Shown: positions 1 through 6,588, counted from the first letter of the stretch. The stretch is 7,739 bases of DNA from Gemmobacter sp. (GCA_030656535.1 JAUSPL010000254.1:1-7739), one strand, 5' to 3'. Made by a program: numbers and translations. Notes: generated by a model from the sequence alone, not told the origin.

Positions 1-1932
1 ATCACGTTTCAGGGCGACAAGACGGTTCAGTTGTCGCAGACGTTGCGCAGCAGCAGACGGGGCATCCTCTGCCCCAGCGCGGAATCCGTCCCAACGCCAC
101 AAGTCACCGTCAATGCTGACCAACCGCTGGCCCGGGCGCAACATGGGTTGCAGCCGGGGGCCGTCGGCCCGGTCCACAAGGCCGATCTGGACAATGCGGC
201 GCGACAGCACGGCGGGCACGATCACCCGGTTGATCAAGGGCGCGGCACCTGGGGGCAGGTCGGGCGCGTTGTCGTAATCTGGCAAGGACACCCAGCCTGA
301 AGCGCCATCGGTGGTTTCCGGCGCGCGCAGATCGTCAGCCAAGGCTGCACCCAGCGCCGATTCATACCCCGGCTCCACTTGAACCCGATCCAGAAGCTGG
401 GTTCCTGCCTGCGACTCGCGCTCAACCAGCTTTGCCAGCGCCGCGACTTCGGCTCTCAGCGCATTCGCCTCGCCCTCGGCGGACGACCGGGCGGCGCGGG
501 CATCGGCCTCCAGAGATTGCGCATCGGCGCGGGCAGTTTCGGTGTCGGACAGGCGTTCCTCGGCCTCTTCGGCGCTTGCAAGGGCTTCCCCCTGCGCATC
601 CTCGGCGGCGGCAAAGCTTTCTGACGCGCGATCAAGCGCCTCTTCGGCAGCTTCGGCCGCAAGGGCAGCACGATCGACCTCGGCTTGCGCTTTGGCAAGG
701 GTGGCCGTGGTATCGGCCAACAGGCGTTGGGCAGACTGGTGGCGCGCAGACAGGCGGGCGGCATCCTCGGTCGCCTCGGCAAGGTCCGATTCCCGCGATG
801 CCAAAAGCGTGGCGGCCTCACGCGCCGCCTCGGCAAGTTCAGCCAGACGGTCTTCGTGGCCTTCGCCCGCGCGGGCCAATTGCTCCAACTCCCATTCCAA
901 CCGGGCTATGGTTTCGCCCGCATCACGGTTAAGCCCGGCTTCGCGGTCAATGTCACGAGACAGCTGCGCAATGCGTCCGCGCAAGGTTTCCACGGCCTCG
1001 CGTGCGCGCGATTCCTGTTCAGCCAGGGCGTCACGCTGTACCTTGAGCCGTTGCAGGATGGCGCCTGCTATGGCTTCCTCTTCGCGCTTTGGCGGCATGG
1101 CGTCTTCGGCTGCGGCGCGGGCGCGGGTCGCAGATCGCGCGCCCATTTCGGCGATGCCCGCAGCACGGGTCGCTTCGACAAGCGCAGTGTGCGCGGCCAG
1201 ACGGGTCTGGTCGGCCTCATGCCAACGGCGAAACAGCAGCAACCCTTCGGTGCGGCGCAGATCGGCGCCGATTTCGCGATACCGCGCCGCCTGCCGGGCC
1301 TGCCTCAACAGCGTCGCCAGTTGTGCTGCCAGTTGCTCGATCACATCGTCAACCCGCAGCAGGTTTTGCTCGGTCGCGTTCAGCCGCAGTTCGGCCTCGT
1401 GCCGGCGCTGATAGAGGCCCGAGATCCCGGCGGCCTCTTCCAGGATTCGGCGACGGTTGCGCGGCTTGGCGTTGATCAGTTCGGAAATCTGCCCTTGCCG
1501 CACCAAGGCCGGGCTATGCGCCCCGGTAGAGGCGTCGGCGAACAGCATCTGCACATCCTTGGCGCGCAGATCCTTGCCGTTGGCGCGATATGCGGACCCT
1601 GCGTCGCGCGTGATGCGGCGGATGATTTCCAGCGTGTCGGAATCGTTGAAACCCGACGGCGCCAGCCGGTCCGAATTGTCGATGGTGATCGCGACTTCGG
1701 CGAAATGCCGCGCAGAGCGGGTTGCTGTGCCCGCAAAGATCACATCCTCCATCCCGTCGCCGCGCATGGCAGATGCCCGGTTTTCCCCCATCACCCAGCG
1801 CAAAGCCTCAAGCAGATTGGATTTGCCGCACCCGTTCGGGCCGACGACACCCGTCAGGCCTTCGTGAATCACCAGATCGGTGGGATCCACAAAGCTTTTG
1901 AAACCATTCAGGCGAAGGCGATTGAAACGCAT
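1..1932 (-). CDS. smc: Chromosome segregation protein SMC, N-terminal part (3' end outside window)
   Basis: Structural-maintenance-of-chromosomes ATPase, which dimerises through its hinge and, with ScpA/ScpB, compacts and segregates the chromosome. The frame is open without interruption for 644 codons from the ATG at 1932 to the window edge. The N-terminus MRFNRLRLNGFKSF is typical of the family. Walker A GPNGCGKS is at residues 31-38, and the Q-loop region (LVRQGQISEL) is at about 143-152. The conserved stretch RRRILEEAAGISGLY follows, then a long charged, Ala/Glu/Arg-rich coiled coil from about residue 170 to 500. The hinge begins around GYESALGAAL (residue 522 on) and runs nearly to the edge. 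Alphaproteobacterial SMC is about 1150 residues, so the second coiled-coil arm and the C-terminal signature/Walker B half are missing only because of the window boundary. The Shine-Dalgarno is weak (GGA about 7 nt upstream). An ATG at 1963 is out of frame, which supports the start at 1932. Identification is near certain. Confidence 0.97.
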   Translation of the reverse strand, partial: MRFNRLRLNGFKSFVDPTDLVIHEGLTGVVGPNGCGKSNLLEALRWVMGENRASAMRGDGMEDVIFAGTATRSARHFAEVAITIDNSDRLAPSGFNDSDTLEIIRRITRDAGSAYRANGKDLRAKDVQMLFADASTGAHSPALVRQGQISELINAKPRNRRRILEEAAGISGLYQRRHEAELRLNATEQNLLRVDDVIEQLAAQLATLLRQARQAARYREIGADLRRTEGLLLFRRWHEADQTRLAAHTALVEATRAAGIAEMGARSATRARAAAEDAMPPKREEEAIAGAILQRLKVQRDALAEQESRAREAVETLRGRIAQLSRDIDREAGLNRDAGETIARLEWELEQLARAGEGHEDRLAELAEAAREAATLLASRESDLAEATEDAARLSARHQSAQRLLADTTATLAKAQAEVDRAALAAEAAEEALDRASESFAAAEDAQGEALASAEEAEERLSDTETARADAQSLEADARAARSSAEGEANALRAEVAALAKLVERESQAGTQLLDRVQVEPGYESALGAALADDLRAPETTDGASGWVSLPDYDNAPDLPPGAAPLINRVIVPAVLSRRIVQIGLVDRADGPRLQPMLRPGQRLVSIDGDLWRWDGFRAGAEDAPSAAAQRLRQLNRLVALKRD

Positions 1933-1961
1933 TGAGATCCGGTGATTCTGACTGGGCGGGC

Positions 1962-1990
1962 ATGGTCTGGTCTGGGCGGGATCAAGTCAA
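1962..1990 (-). promoter_or_regulatory. Candidate sigma-70-type promoter for smc
   Basis: Reading the minus strand, TTGACT (1990-1985, five of six matches to the -35 consensus) is followed after 17 nt by GACCAT (1967-1962, a poor -10 with three of six matches). This would start transcription about 20-25 nt upstream of the smc ATG. The -35 and spacing are good but the -10 is weak, so this is a suggestion only. No gene directly upstream on the same strand would supply another promoter within the spacer. Confidence 0.3.
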
Positions 1991-2010
1991 CTGCCGTTTC
2001 CCTTGATCTT

Positions 2011-2030
2011 GCGGGCTGGGGACAGCCCGC
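2011..2030. repeat. Perfect 8-bp inverted repeat (hairpin) upstream of smc
   Basis: GCGGGCTG (2011-2018) and CAGCCCGC (2023-2030) are exact reverse complements around the 4-nt loop GGGA. Neither side has a T-tract, so it is not a standard intrinsic terminator. A second, weaker 7-bp pair, GATCAAG (1980-1986) and CTTGATC (2002-2008), lies beside it and overlaps the candidate smc promoter. Its role is unknown; an operator, an mRNA-end structure or the relic of a terminator are all possible. Confidence 0.5.
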
Positions 2031-2506
2031 CCCCAATATCTTGCGCTGTACTGGCTTGACGGTTGGGCTTTCAGGACCTCTGATGGTTTGAACGGTGTGG
2101 TGGCAATGTCTGAAATCCTGCAAAGGGCGACTACCCTGTATGACTGGACCAACCCGAGACGCCAGATTCGGACGGCGTTCGCAGATATGGCAGATCGGAT
2201 CAACCCCCCATTCTCGGTGCATGACCTGACCGGGAACGTCATAGCCCAGCAAGCGCGGTATGGTGAAGCCTCGGCGATCAGTCTGGCTGCGGTGGCACGC
2301 AGATCCCTTACGCAGAAACCACATGCACCAGATCGCTTGGCTTTGCCAAGGTCGTTTGAAGCGCCCCATTTCTTACGACTCAGGGCCGCCAATACAACTT
2401 CCGCAGGAATGCGCGAAGATTGCCCAGATTATGCCGCAATGCCCGCCTAGCCTGTTAACCATCAAGAAAGTGGCATCTCAAGAGAATCAGGTTGAGGGAT
2501 AACGGA

Positions 2507-2716
2507 ATGGCCATTGCAAGCATTCTCGCCGGGATCACCTCAGGTTTGGTGTCATTCGGAGTGACCCTGATTTTGGGGCATGGGGTTTTGTGGGCCTTGG
2601 CGGCCTATGCCGTGATGGGGCTGGCGGGTGCACTTGTAATCATCGCCATTGGGGCCCTCCGGGCAAGCCGCCCTAAACCGTCCTATCGTCCGACGATGGT
2701 GCACGCGCGGAACTGA
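2507..2716 (+). CDS. Small two-helix membrane protein, function unknown
   Basis: A 69-residue protein that I cannot assign to a named family. Two hydrophobic segments are visible, about residues 3-23 and 27-51, separated by a short Gly-His-Gly turn (24-26). They are followed by a basic, proline-containing tail (RASRPKPSYRPT, 52-63). By the positive-inside rule, the tail and probably both ends would be cytoplasmic. The ATG at 2507 is chosen over an in-frame TTG at 2492 because GAGGG (2494-2498) sits 8 nt upstream of the ATG, an ideal Shine-Dalgarno distance. A strong terminator 28 nt past the stop marks it as a single-gene unit. That terminator, the good ribosome site and the clean transmembrane pattern argue that it is a real gene. 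It lies between smc and the polysaccharide genes, but nothing ties it functionally to either. Confidence 0.72.
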   Translation: MAIASILAGITSGLVSFGVTLILGHGVLWALAAYAVMGLAGALVIIAIGALRASRPKPSYRPTMVHARN

Positions 2717-2743
2717 TCCGGCGTCATCCAAAGTGAATGACCG

Positions 2744-2770
2744 CGCCGCAGGTGATCCTGCGGCGTTTTT
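2744..2770 (+). terminator. Rho-independent terminator after the small membrane protein gene
   Basis: A perfect 9-bp GC-rich stem, CGCCGCAGG (2744-2752) with CCTGCGGCG (2757-2765), has a TGAT loop and is followed directly by TTTTT (2766-2770). Orientation and position, 28 nt after the stop at 2716, fit termination of the 2507-2716 gene on the plus strand. Confidence 0.92.
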
Positions 2771-3060
2771 CATTTTCAGGCTATCCAAGCGATTGCCACG
2801 GGACTGGAAACAATCGCGCGAAGGTCCAAAACGTTTGCACCGAACATAGAATTTCTGCGCCGCAGCGAAATGCTGCCCTCACGCGGTTGGTCAGCAGCGG
2901 ATTTGCCGACGATACCACACCGAATCAGCCAGATCGCCGAATCCCGCATTTGGATGGTGCCAAAATGGCGGATAAACCCACGGTTGAAACAGGCAAAGGT
3001 ATGTCTGAAATGTGTTGACCGTTTAGCGACATCGGACGCCAAGTAAGCCACTAAGTGATC

Positions 3061-3078
3061 GAAAAACCCCGATTTTTC
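3061..3078. repeat. A/T-armed palindrome in the AT-rich patch
   Basis: GAAAAA (3061-3066) and TTTTTC (3073-3078) are exact reverse complements around CCCCGA. The surroundings are AT-rich in an otherwise GC-rich sequence. It could be a regulator-binding site or a weak hairpin. A terminator role is unlikely because no plus-strand gene ends nearby. Confidence 0.4.
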
Positions 3079-3218
3079 CGTTCGTTCAAGAGAAAAAACA
3101 GGGTAAAATGATTCCTAACGATGTGGACGTACTTCGTCGTAGACCGCCCGGAATATCAGATCGCGAAACCCCAAAGATATTGGTGCCGCCGCCGACAACG
3201 CAGCACCTTTCCAAGGGA

Positions 3219-3243
3219 GGCATGACGTTTTTTGGGCATGACG
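3219..3243 (+). repeat. 9-bp direct repeat, 16-bp period, upstream of the sugar transferase
   Basis: GGCATGACG occurs at 3219-3227 and again at 3235-3243, separated by TTTTTTG. The second copy ends 30 nt before the ATG at 3274. Tandem 9-mers about one and a half helical turns apart, directly upstream of a gene, resemble a response-regulator type operator. That is inference, and a binding protein cannot be named from sequence alone. Confidence 0.5.
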
Positions 3244-3273
3244 CGAGTTACGATTGTTCGAAAGTAAAGCATA

Positions 3274-3972
3274 ATGACCGCTCAGTTCACGCAATTTATT
3301 CATGATGCGGATTTGTCGCAGCACGTTGACGCTGCGTCGCAGCACGATACTACGTACCGTGATAATGGTGTATATCGGCGCGGCTTCAAACGCGCGCTGG
3401 ATATGTCGCTGGTGCTGCTGGCCGCGCCTTTTGTGTTGCCCCTCGTCGCGGGTCTGGCAATCGCAGTGGCGCGCAGTGGCGGGCGGCCATTCTATACTCA
3501 GGATCGGGTAGGCAAGGGTGGCCGGGTGTTCCGCATGTGGAAACTGCGCAGCATGGTCGTGGACGCTGATGCCCGTATGGAAGACCATCTGGCGTCGGAC
3601 CCCGAAGCCCGACGCGAATGGGACGAAACGCAAAAGCTGCGCAACGATCCGCGCATCACCTCTTTTGGTCAGTTCCTGCGTAAATCGTCATTGGACGAAC
3701 TTCCGCAGCTTTGGAACGTGTTCCTGGGTGACATGAGCCTTGTCGGTCCGCGCCCGATGATGACCTGCCAGACTTCGTTGTACCCGAGCACGGCGTATTA
3801 TGCTGTCCGTCCGGGAATCACCGGGTACTGGCAGACGGCCGGACGCGGCAAGACAACCTTTGCGGCCCGTGCGCAATATGACAACGCCTATGAGCAGGAT
3901 CTGTCGCTGTCCACCGACATTGCGGTGCTGGCGCGTACGGTTAGCGTGGTGCTGAACGGGACCGGCAGCTAA
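3274..3972 (+). CDS. ExoY-like undecaprenyl-phosphate sugar phosphotransferase (priming enzyme)
   Basis: Bacterial sugar transferase (polyprenyl-phosphate hexose-1-phosphate transferase family). It starts exopolysaccharide repeat-unit assembly by moving a sugar-1-phosphate from a nucleotide sugar to undecaprenyl phosphate at the inner membrane. The 232 residues match the short ExoY-type length. Residues 41-66 form the single hydrophobic re-entrant helix with a proline break (P52). The conserved block follows: YTQDRVGKGGRVFRMWKLRSM (74-94), the catalytic Asp-Glu dyad D141-E142 in SLDELPQLWN, GDMSLVGPRPMM (152-163) and RPGITGYWQ (179-187). The in-frame stop at 3265-3267 rules out a start upstream of 3274. 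There is no good Shine-Dalgarno at normal spacing, so the ATG is assigned by frame and length. The gene converges on the Wzz-like gene, with a shared hairpin terminator between them. The family is certain; the sugar transferred (galactose or glucose types are common) cannot be read from sequence. Confidence 0.95.
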   Translation: MTAQFTQFIHDADLSQHVDAASQHDTTYRDNGVYRRGFKRALDMSLVLLAAPFVLPLVAGLAIAVARSGGRPFYTQDRVGKGGRVFRMWKLRSMVVDADARMEDHLASDPEARREWDETQKLRNDPRITSFGQFLRKSSLDELPQLWNVFLGDMSLVGPRPMMTCQTSLYPSTAYYAVRPGITGYWQTAGRGKTTFAARAQYDNAYEQDLSLSTDIAVLARTVSVVLNGTGS

Positions 3973-3993
3973 ATCTGCCTATCCTGAATGCAA

Positions 3994-4023
3994 AAGGCCC
4001 GCCCTTGGACTGAGGCGGGCCTT
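3994..4023. terminator. Bidirectional intrinsic terminator between convergent genes
   Basis: A perfect 10-bp stem, AAGGCCCGCC (3994-4003) with GGCGGGCCTT (4014-4023), encloses a 10-nt loop. It lies 21 nt after the stop of the plus-strand sugar transferase and 67 nt beyond the stop of the minus-strand Wzz-like gene. Read on the minus strand it continues into TTTT; on the plus strand the tail is TTCT. It therefore probably serves both genes, with the better U-tract for the minus-strand operon. Confidence 0.88.
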
Positions 4024-4090
4024 CTGCAATTGATGCCGGTGCTTGGCACGTCGGCACAGACGGTGGTTCGCCCGGGTTGCCCCCGAAAAT

Positions 4091-5326
4091 CTATTGCTTG
4101 GCTGATCTGTGCCGGGGCGCGTCCATCACGGGTATCGAGATGACGGGCCGCATGTTCAACGCACGCTCCAATTGCCGCGCAGACCGCAACACCGGATTCA
4201 AGACCTCTTGGATCAATGCAACGCCCAGTGCCGCCAGAATGCTGGCAAAGACGCCAAAGACCAAGACCTTCTTGCGACCGGAACTCAGAGCGTAGTCTGG
4301 CACGACAGCTGGCTCCAACAACTCAAATCGCTCGGCCTGCTGGTTCGCCTCAAGTCTTTGCGAAGTGGCGGCCTCTGCGCGACGACGGTTGATGACACTA
4401 TACTGATCTTGCAGCTCGGAGAGGCGCCGGGCAAAAGTGCCAAGCATGGTTTCGACACTGGGTGCCCGCGCGATGGACCGTTCCACCGCAGCAATCCGGT
4501 CAAGGATCGCCGGGCGTTGACCTTGGACCGATGCGATCTGCAGGTCGAGCGCGTCGATCTGCCGCTGCTCGATGGCGCGGGGATTGCGGTTTTGCAGCAG
4601 GCTGTCGCGTTCACGGTTGAAGTTCAAAAGCTGCAGGTCGACTTCAGTCAGCCGTTCCTCCAGACGGATGATCTCATCCCTCCGGGTTTCCAGCCCATCT
4701 GGTAACGAGTCGATATTCTCATTCTTGAAGGCGGTGATTTCTGCTTCCAACTGGGCCATCGCGCTGCCAACACGCTGTTCCTCCAGTGCATAGAACTCCA
4801 ACGTCTCACGGGTACGGTCGGATTGCCGCCGCGCACTGACAGCCAGAAGCCGATTGGCCAGATCATTGGCAACATCGGCCGCCTGTTGGGCCTGTGACAT
4901 CGTTGCAGTTATCAGCAAGGCCGAAATCGCGGGTTGCGCGCCATAAGGAAGCGCCCCGGCCGTGACGTTTTCAAGGCGCAACGCCCGTCGCAATGCCAGG
5001 ATCTTCTCTGACTCTGTCATCTGCGGAGCGTCGGAAAACAACCCATGTGCCGCAATCAGATCCAACAGAGCCGCACGCGTCATCAGCCGTTGTTCGATCA
5101 GTTGCAACCGCTGGGCTGTGGGGATCTGCGTTGCGACGGTCGCCGAGGAATCCTCGGCAACGCGCGACACCTCGATCTGGATGACGGCCGACGCTTCATA
5201 GCTGCTGGGCAAGCCCAGCGCGACATAGACAGTTGCGATTGTCCCGACCAGACTGATGGCAAGGATGGGAAGCAACCGGCGTCGTACGATGCTTATGATG
5301 TCTTGGAGTGACTGAATATTTCCCAT
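4091..5326 (-). CDS. Wzz/GumC-family polysaccharide chain-length / co-polymerase protein
   Basis: Inner-membrane polysaccharide co-polymerase that controls chain length and export of the exopolysaccharide. The 411 residues have the classic layout. An N-terminal transmembrane helix (about 18-38) follows the Wzz-type opening IQSLQDIISIVRRR. A large periplasmic part begins with YEASAVIQIE (43-52) and contains long coiled-coil stretches (about 165-330, rich in Glu/Arg/Gln/Leu). A second transmembrane helix (about 354-373) follows a short Pro-containing segment (EPAVVPDYALSSGRKK). A cytoplasmic tail of about 35 residues closes the protein; there is no fused kinase domain. The gene lies 60 nt downstream of the BY-kinase-like gene on the same strand, so the two are probably co-transcribed and form the split equivalent of Wzc/ExoP. 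The Shine-Dalgarno is weak. The family is secure; the exact polymer is unknown. Confidence 0.92.
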   Translation of the reverse strand: MGNIQSLQDIISIVRRRLLPILAISLVGTIATVYVALGLPSSYEASAVIQIEVSRVAEDSSATVATQIPTAQRLQLIEQRLMTRAALLDLIAAHGLFSDAPQMTESEKILALRRALRLENVTAGALPYGAQPAISALLITATMSQAQQAADVANDLANRLLAVSARRQSDRTRETLEFYALEEQRVGSAMAQLEAEITAFKNENIDSLPDGLETRRDEIIRLEERLTEVDLQLLNFNRERDSLLQNRNPRAIEQRQIDALDLQIASVQGQRPAILDRIAAVERSIARAPSVETMLGTFARRLSELQDQYSVINRRRAEAATSQRLEANQQAERFELLEPAVVPDYALSSGRKKVLVFGVFASILAALGVALIQEVLNPVLRSARQLERALNMRPVISIPVMDAPRHRSAKQ

Positions 5327-5386
5327 TGCCGTCGTGCCTGTCTGCGCCCGTATTGTCCGAACGATGTTTGATGTTTCAAATCGATC

Positions 5387-6256
5387 TCAGCTGCGGGTCC
5401 GGGCTTTTTTGGGCGGACGGTCCTCGGACCGGTTCAGCACCACACCCAGCAATTCGGTGCGGTTCGAAAAAAGCCGTTCACATTCGCGGATGTGTTCCGC
5501 TTGGGTCTGCGTGCCATCCGCCACCAGCAAGACCGCGTCAACCTGCGGCAAGAACGCCAGCACAGCATCAGAACCCAGCACTGGCGGCATGTCATACAGC
5601 ACGACATCCGGCACAAGATCCTGCGACAGGGCGTCCAGCGTGTCGATGGTTGACGGCTCTTGCAGCAGCTCTGACACCTGAAGTTCGCTTCGCCCGTTCA
5701 ACGCAAGCGCAAGATTGCCGCCCACCCGCAGCATATGCGATTCGATCGGTTGATCGCCGGTCAGCATGTCGCGCAACGGGCCAACCTGCGGCGCCCCGAA
5801 CACTGTCGCCAGACGCGGTGTCGCCAGATCGAGGTCCACCAGCACGGTACGGCTGCTGGGCCTGCGGGCAAGGCTTAGCGCAAGGTTGCTGGCCACGAAG
5901 GATGCGCCGCACCCGACGGTGGGCCCGCAGATCGCGATGCGCGTCCAGCCGCGCTCCTCAAGCGCCTGAGTCATGCGGGTCCGCAGGATATCGAACATCG
6001 TGCCAACCGGATCATCTTGGTGCGCAATGATCAGGTGATGGGCGTCAGCTGTAGCCTGATCCAGCGCGTGGGCCGGCAGACCTTCCCATATGCGGGTCGG
6101 ATTGGCCCGGCGCGGCATCAAGATCGGCGGTGTGGGTACGGGCGCGGCTGCACCGGCGGGAACCTGATCGGCCTGACGGTGGTACCGGAAAACAGAAACC
6201 GACGACCCGGTCACTGGGCGCTTGTCTGGATTGCCTTTGAACAGTTCCTTTGCCAT
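5387..6256 (-). CDS. CpsD/CapB-like BY-kinase-family ATPase with altered Walker A
   Basis: Cytoplasmic partner of the Wzz-like protein, related to bacterial tyrosine kinases of polysaccharide export and to MinD/ParA ATPases. From the chosen ATG it has 289 residues. A Pro/Ala-rich linker lies at about 32-49, and an EFRxLRT-like segment (MFDILRTR) at 87-94. The Walker A position GPTVGCGAS spans 111-119, Walker A' VLVDLDLATPRL 138-149, and Walker B DVVLYDMPPVL 217-227 with D222. The usual Walker A lysine is alanine (A118, codon GCA), and the tail (RSEDRPPKKARTRS) has no tyrosine cluster, so kinase activity is doubtful. The frame stays open upstream to 6610. I prefer the ATG at 6256 because the upstream 280 nt use rare codons (CTA, ATA, TTA, CGA), contain a promoter-like site for the divergent gene, and overlap its start. 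ATGs at 6319 and 6352 are alternatives. Family assignment is good; activity and exact start are less sure. Confidence 0.88.
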   Translation of the reverse strand: MAKELFKGNPDKRPVTGSSVSVFRYHRQADQVPAGAAAPVPTPPILMPRRANPTRIWEGLPAHALDQATADAHHLIIAHQDDPVGTMFDILRTRMTQALEERGWTRIAICGPTVGCGASFVASNLALSLARRPSSRTVLVDLDLATPRLATVFGAPQVGPLRDMLTGDQPIESHMLRVGGNLALALNGRSELQVSELLQEPSTIDTLDALSQDLVPDVVLYDMPPVLGSDAVLAFLPQVDAVLLVADGTQTQAEHIRECERLFSNRTELLGVVLNRSEDRPPKKARTRS

Positions 6257-6533
6257 CGGAGCGTCTCTCACCGCGCCGTCCAGAACGGCGGTCTGTAAAA
6301 AAGATCTGCCCAGGCCCATTCCTCGCGCACTTTCCTGTTGCGTACCGGTCATCGCCCGGACGCGGTCTGTTTCTACCCGCGTTTCAGCAGGCAAGACCCG
6401 GAATAGCTTTTGACGAAACGACTGCGCCGTGGCACGCCGTATATAGTCGACTTTGTCCGGGCCCCCGCCCATCCAACTGACGTTTAGCAGAACCCGACCG
6501 GCAAAGAAAGCCTCGGGCACCGACGCAGCCGTG

Positions 6534-6561
6534 TTGACGTGGTGTTTTCCTCTTTTATGGC
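6534..6561 (+). promoter_or_regulatory. Candidate promoter of the family-2 glycosyltransferase gene
   Basis: TTGACG (6534-6539, five of six to the -35 consensus) is followed after 16 nt by TATGGC (6556-6561, first three bases as in TATAAT). The predicted start of transcription is about 33 nt upstream of the GTG start. Its location just ahead of the ribosome site is right, but the -10 is weak. Confidence 0.35.
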
Positions 6562-6588
6562 ATAGACTTGGCGTGTTCTCAGCCAGAC

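Larger units (their letters stand above)
1933..2506. other. 574-bp spacer with no convincing gene
   Basis: Open frames exist on both strands. The longest are a minus frame over 1908-2369, a minus frame over 1982-2392 and a plus frame from ATG 2106 to TAG 2450 (114 codons). None has recognisable motifs or a good Shine-Dalgarno. The plus frame is rich in codons that are rare in the neighbouring genes (AGG, AGA, ATA, TTA, CGA). I therefore read the stretch as non-coding or as decayed sequence. It contains a perfect 8-bp hairpin (2011-2030), the candidate smc promoter, and presumably the promoter of the gene at 2507, for which I could not find a clear -35/-10 pair. Confidence 0.6.
2771..3273. other. 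503-bp spacer / long leader region of the priming transferase gene
   Basis: No convincing gene is present. A minus frame (2776-3051) and a plus frame (3108-3305, overlapping the start of the next gene) are open but lack recognisable motifs and use atypical codons. The stretch about 3050-3115 is clearly more AT-rich than the surroundings. It includes a 6-bp palindrome with A/T arms (3061-3078) and a possible -10-like TAAAAT (3104-3109), preceded by no good -35. Nearer the gene lie a strong Shine-Dalgarno-like AAGGGAGG (3213-3220) and a 9-bp direct repeat (3219-3243). The region most likely holds the promoter and regulatory sites of the sugar transferase gene. Confidence 0.55.

Noticed and set aside
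685..1935. Long plus-strand open frame (416 codons) antisense to smc
   Set aside because: It is the mirror of the GC-rich smc coding sequence, has no domain or start signal, and smc itself is unmistakable on the other strand. The other plus frames at 432-932 and 542-1411 are rejected for the same reason.
1908..2369. Minus-strand frame of 153 codons with scattered Cys/His
   Set aside because: The Cys/His pairs do not form a regular zinc-binding pattern, the frame overlaps the start of smc in another phase, and no family is recognisable.
2106..2450. Plus-strand frame of 114 codons in the smc upstream spacer
   Set aside because: It looks mildly protein-like, but there is no recognisable motif, the ribosome site is weak, and it uses many codons avoided by neighbouring genes (AGG, AGA, ATA, TTA, CGA). 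It could still be a decayed gene.
2055..2467. Imperfect inverted match (CTTGACGGTT near 2055 versus AACCATCAAG near 2458) that could frame a small mobile element
   Set aside because: Only about 9 of 10 bases match and the similarity does not extend. No flanking target duplication was seen, so it is compatible with chance.
2452..2470. GTTAAC-containing site resembling half of a CtrA box
   Set aside because: Only one half-site matches TTAAC; the partner half at 7-nt spacing matches two of four bases.
5308..6030. Plus-strand open frame of 240 codons opposite the kinase gene
   Set aside because: Composition is dominated by Pro/Arg/Ala/Ser as expected for an antisense shadow; the minus strand carries recognisable Walker-type motifs.
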